NCBI RefSeq assembly: GCF_030818575.1
Contig: NZ_JAUTAL010000001.1
Coordinates: 2,976,001 to 3,040,000 of the forward strand
Reading direction: 5' to 3'
Source: Chryseobacterium camelliae
GTDB lineage: Bacteria; Bacteroidota; Bacteroidia; Flavobacteriales; Weeksellaceae
DNA: 64,000 nucleotides
Positions 61,313 through 64,000 of this stretch are shown here, one piece after another; the first letter of the stretch is position 1; every line of letters starts with the position of its first letter. The notes below the pieces were generated by a model, which saw only the letters and a program-made list of their open reading frames with translations, had not been told where the DNA came from and did not search any database. The translations under genes and the position numbers were made by a program.

Positions 61313-61897
61313 TTATTCAGCAGCCGGAGTTTCTCCTTCTGCAGCAGCTTCCGGAGCTTCGGTAGCTGGGGTTTCTTCCTGAGCAGGAGCCGCTTCTTCA
61401 GCTTTGGCTTCTACGGTTTCAGGTTTGTTTTGAAGAGCAGAAACCACTCTCTGGATTGGAGACTGAAGTAATCCGATGATTTCACCGATCATTTCTTCTC
61501 TGGATTTGATGTTAGCCAACATATCCAGGTTATTGTCACCTACATAGAATGTTTCTTGAACAAATGCAGACTTAAGCGCCGGCTTTTCTTCTTTCTTTCT
61601 GAACCCTTGGATTAATTTCGCAGGAGCATTGGCAGTTTCAGCAATCATTAATGCTGAGTTACCTTTGAAAGACTGGAACATTTCAGAGTAATCTACTCCT
61701 TCCATTTGTTCCATTGCTTTTTGTAAAAGCGTATTTTTAACAACTTTCACTTTGATATTTTGCTTGAAAGCCTGTCTTCTGAAGTCAGAAGATTTAGCAG
61801 CGTTCAAACCTTCCAAATCTGCTACATAAACTACTTTAGCATCCTGAAGCAAATCTTTGATCTCTTGTATTGCTACAACTTTTTGGTCTTTTGTCAT
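61313..61897 (-). CDS. rplJ: Ribosomal protein uL10
   Basis: A 194-residue large-subunit protein that anchors the L7/L12 stalk to 23S rRNA. The conserved N-terminal domain (KVVYVADLEGLNAAKSSDFR, KVVKNTLLQKAME, FKGNSALMIAE) is followed by an alanine- and glutamate-rich C-terminal extension (EAKAEEAAPAQEETPATEAP) longer than in E. coli, a feature of flavobacteria. It lies 18 bases after rplA and 47 bases before rplL in one operon. Confidence 0.97.
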   Translation of the reverse strand: MTKDQKVVAIQEIKDLLQDAKVVYVADLEGLNAAKSSDFRRQAFKQNIKVKVVKNTLLQKAMEQMEGVDYSEMFQSFKGNSALMIAETANAPAKLIQGFRKKEEKPALKSAFVQETFYVGDNNLDMLANIKSREEMIGEIIGLLQSPIQRVVSALQNKPETVEAKAEEAAPAQEETPATEAPEAAAEGETPAAE

Positions 61898-61915
61898 TGT
61901 CTTAAGGATTTATAA

Positions 61916-62608
61916 TTAGTTAACAGATTTAGTATCAATTGCAATACCCGGGCTCATGGTAGAAGACAAATAAATGCTCTTCACATAAGTTCCTTTAGCG
62001 GCAGTAGGCTTCATTTTGATCAGTGTAGAGATCAGTTCCTGAGCATTTTCCTTGATTTTGGCAGCATCGAAAGATACTTTACCAATACCAGCGTGGATAA
62101 TACCGTACTTGTCTACTTTGAAATCAATTTTACCTGCTTTCACTTCAGTAACCGCTTTACCGATTTCCATGGTAACAGTACCGGATTTAGGGTTTGGCAT
62201 CAGACCTCTTGGTCCTAATACTCTACCTAATGGTCCTAATTTACCCATTACAGCCGGCATAGTAACGATAACGTCAACATCTGTCCAGCCTTCTTTTATT
62301 TTCTGTAAGTACTCGTCTAAACCTACATAATCAGCACCTGCTTCTTTCGCTTCAGCTTCTTTATCCGGAGTTACCAATGCCAATACTTTAACATCTTTAC
62401 CGGTACCATGAGGAAGGGATACTACTCCTCTTACCATCTGGTTAGCTTTTCTTGGGTCTACCCCAAGTCTTACAGCGATATCTACAGAAGCATCAAATTT
62501 AGTTGTGTTTACTTCTTTTACAAGAGCAGAACCTTCTTCTAGGTTATAGATTCTTCCTTTTTCTACTTTGCTTAAAGCTTCCTTTTGCTTTTTAGTCAAT
62601 TTTGCCAT
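61916..62608 (-). CDS. rplA: Ribosomal protein uL1
   Basis: A 230-residue protein of the L1 stalk that helps release deacylated tRNA from the E site. In many bacteria it also represses its own mRNA. The signature [20 protein letters not shown] is near 123-143. [20 protein letters not shown] and the C-terminal [18 protein letters not shown] are also typical. It lies 11 bases after rplK. Length and order are normal. Confidence 0.98.
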   Translation of the reverse strand: MAKLTKKQKEALSKVEKGRIYNLEEGSALVKEVNTTKFDASVDIAVRLGVDPRKANQMVRGVVSLPHGTGKDVKVLALVTPDKEAEAKEAGADYVGLDEYLQKIKEGWTDVDVIVTMPAVMGKLGPLGRVLGPRGLMPNPKSGTVTMEIGKAVTEVKAGKIDFKVDKYGIIHAGIGKVSFDAAKIKENAQELISTLIKMKPTAAKGTYVKSIYLSSTMSPGIAIDTKSVN

Positions 62609-62619
62609 TTCTCTAAGTT

Positions 62620-63063
62620 TTAAGCGTTAGTTGGTTTAGTTCCTGTTACTCTTAATCCCATAGATCGGGCAGTACCTGCAACCATAGAAAGAGCAGAATC
62701 CATTGTGAAGCAGTTAAGGTCAGCCATTTTATCTTCGGCGATTTTCTTTACCTGATCCCAAGTTACAGAACCTACTTTGTTTCTGTTTGGTTCACCGGAA
62801 CCTCCTTTGATCTTAGCCGCATCCATTAACTGAATTGCTGCAGGCGGGGTTTTAATTACGAATTCAAAAGATTTGTCCTCGTATACTGTAATTACTACAG
62901 GTAAAACCTGACCTGGCTTGTCCTGGGTTCTTCCGTTAAATTGCTTACAAAACTCCATGATGTTCACACCTGCAGAACCCAATGCTGGACCTACTGGTGG
63001 AGAAGGGTTAGCTGCGCCACCTTTCACCTGAAGCTTTACCATTTTAAAGACTTTTTTAGCCAT
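62620..63063 (-). CDS. rplK: Ribosomal protein uL11
   Basis: A 147-residue protein of the GTPase-associated centre. Conserved segments are [20 protein letters not shown] near 10-29, [20 protein letters not shown], and a C-terminal rRNA-binding domain ending [14 protein letters not shown]. It is the first gene of the rplKAJL unit, with an ideal promoter about 100 bases upstream. The secE-nusG genes that usually precede it are not in the window. Confidence 0.98.
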   Translation of the reverse strand: MAKKVFKMVKLQVKGGAANPSPPVGPALGSAGVNIMEFCKQFNGRTQDKPGQVLPVVITVYEDKSFEFVIKTPPAAIQLMDAAKIKGGSGEPNRNKVGSVTWDQVKKIAEDKMADLNCFTMDSALSMVAGTARSMGLRVTGTKPTNA

Positions 63064-63160
63064 TGTTTGTTTTTTAAATTTGAATAATGAATGAGTTTGG
63101 AAGCATTATTATTCAGTAGGTTATCCATTCTCACATTAGATAAGCCTACTTTTCGGATTG

Positions 63161-63168
63161 CAAAAGTA
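63161..63168 (-). promoter_or_regulatory. Promoter -7 element for rplKAJL
   Basis: The minus strand reads TTTG, 19 bases, TACTTTTG, a textbook Bacteroidetes promoter. The leader is about 95 bases. The 304-base gap between rplK and the GLPGLI gene holds only this promoter and the terminator at 63,311-63,344. Confidence 0.65.
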
Positions 63169-63310
63169 TAAAATATTTTTTAATTAGCAAATTAATCGAC
63201 TGATTTTTAGAAAGATTATAAAATAAAAGGTCAATCTCACGATTCAATAATGTAGGTTGAGGATTGTCTTGATGAGCACCAGTCTACAACAGGAGGCCGA
63301 TAAAAATCAT

Positions 63311-63344
63311 AAAAAAGGCCGTTTTCACAAGTTGTGAGACGGCC
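63311..63344 (-). terminator. Terminator of the GLPGLI gene
   Basis: GGCCGTtTTCACAA GTT GTGAgACGGCC-type hairpin followed on the minus strand by TTTTTT, about 24 bases past the stop. Confidence 0.85.
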
Positions 63345-63367
63345 ACCCTATAAAGTTTGATTAAATT

Positions 63368-64000
63368 TTATCTTTCTATAAGATTATTATTCTTTTTATT
63401 CATCTCCATTAATTGTTCCTTTTTTACTTTATCCATTATTCTTCCAGGATAAGGATTGTTCCTAAATTCTTCACGTTTCTGAATATATTGTTCTCTCGTA
63501 ACAGGAATTCCTTTTTGAAGAGGAATAATCTCAACCTGCTTTTTCTCAATTTCCACCGCCTGAAAAGTATCCAATCCCTTCTTATCCCTAAGCTCTAAGA
63601 TTAGCCCTGGCAAACCTTTAAATCTATAAGGTCCTTCTGAAATTGGAATATCCTTCGTATACCAAGCAGTATACAATCTTTTGTTAAATATTGTAGTTGC
63701 TTTATAGCATTTATATCCTAAAATATTCTTTACTTCATTAAAATCTACATTCCATTTTAAAAATGCAGATTCAAAAGTATAGAAATCCCTGTACAAATTA
63801 TTTGTAACATAAATTTGAGTACCATTCCTATATACAGAATATCCAATCGTATATTTTGGTAAATTTTCAATTTTAATTTCAGCGGATACCTTTGAACTTC
63901 TGGCTGTATTAACAATATTTTCAAGAGCCCTGCGTCTTTTCATAAAACCTTCACTATAGTAGATTGAAGAATTCGTATTTAAATCTAAGATCATAGTTTC
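63368..64000 (-). CDS. GLPGLI-family protein (5' end outside the window)
   Basis: The frame is open to the window edge (ET before MILDLNTNSSIYYSEGF), so the N-terminus is missing. It shows the family's defining KGLPGLILELRDKKGLDTFQ segment, preceded by LGYKCYKATTIFNKRLYTAW and the YTKDIPISEGPYRF motif. The C-terminus is basic (EQLMEMNKKNNNLIER). GLPGLI proteins are Bacteroidetes-specific exported proteins of unknown function, often in tandem or next to TonB-dependent transport genes. It ends in a terminator before the ribosomal operon. Confidence 0.85.
   Translation of the reverse strand, partial: ETMILDLNTNSSIYYSEGFMKRRRALENIVNTARSSKVSAEIKIENLPKYTIGYSVYRNGTQIYVTNNLYRDFYTFESAFLKWNVDFNEVKNILGYKCYKATTIFNKRLYTAWYTKDIPISEGPYRFKGLPGLILELRDKKGLDTFQAVEIEKKQVEIIPLQKGIPVTREQYIQKREEFRNNPYPGRIMDKVKKEQLMEMNKKNNNLIER

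Noticed and set aside
60897..63063. Possible disruption of the ribosomal protein genes by the neighbouring island
   Set aside because: All four genes are intact, in normal order and length, with their own promoter and terminator.

Overview
The window looks like a chromosomal segment of a Flavobacteriales bacterium of the Chryseobacterium type (Weeksellaceae). This is inferred from Bacteroidetes-style promoters (TAnnTTTG at -7), type IX secretion (T9SS) sorting domains, a GLPGLI protein, DUF6443-type Rhs proteins, flavobacterial RpoB/RpoC and a moderately low GC content. No rRNA, tRNA, CRISPR array or intact transposase was seen.

Layout. (1) 1-12 kb is backbone metabolism: cytoplasmic alpha-amylase, AraC regulator plus carboxylesterase, zinc alcohol dehydrogenase, a divergent HxlR/NmrA pair, a secreted nucleotide pyrophosphatase-like enzyme, and a five-gene envelope operon (beta-barrel, c-type cytochrome lipoprotein, YceI, ankyrin, DOMON-like T9SS protein). 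A Crp/Fnr regulator lies upstream of that operon, and a Crp-type palindrome sits at its promoter. (2) 12-17 kb holds an outer-membrane beta-barrel protein divergent from a histidine kinase/response regulator pair. Between them are three GGTTAA boxes spaced exactly 11 bp apart. (3) 17-25 kb is a patchwork of small regulators, broken genes and remnants: an N-terminally truncated S24 regulator head-to-head with a truncated GH-E nuclease toxin, and a FecI/FecR pair whose TonB-dependent receptor is cut off after the STN domain.

(4) 24.7-42.3 kb is the striking part: an Rhs polymorphic-toxin locus. A T9SS-sorted repeat protein, a 1110-residue Rhs-like companion and a full-length DUF6443 Rhs protein with an HNH nuclease tip and DUF4265 immunity gene form one leftward cluster. 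Downstream lies a string of orphan tips. Each has a short 3' piece of the Rhs core, most without a start codon, fused to a toxin and followed by an immunity gene. One cassette (toxin plus two immunity genes, 1.71 kb) is present twice, 5,738 bp apart and nearly identical. Shared core and pre-toxin sequence could let homologous recombination swap tips onto the expressed gene.

(5) 42.7-63.4 kb carries DUF3467, rpoC, rpoB and then rplL, rplJ, rplA and rplK, all leftward. The usual rplL-rpoB junction is separated by about 9.6 kb of secreted, lectin-like, thrombospondin-type-3 and head-repeat proteins. Terminators and promoter matches indicate that rplKAJL, the island and rpoBC are separate transcription units. 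The window ends inside a GLPGLI-family gene.
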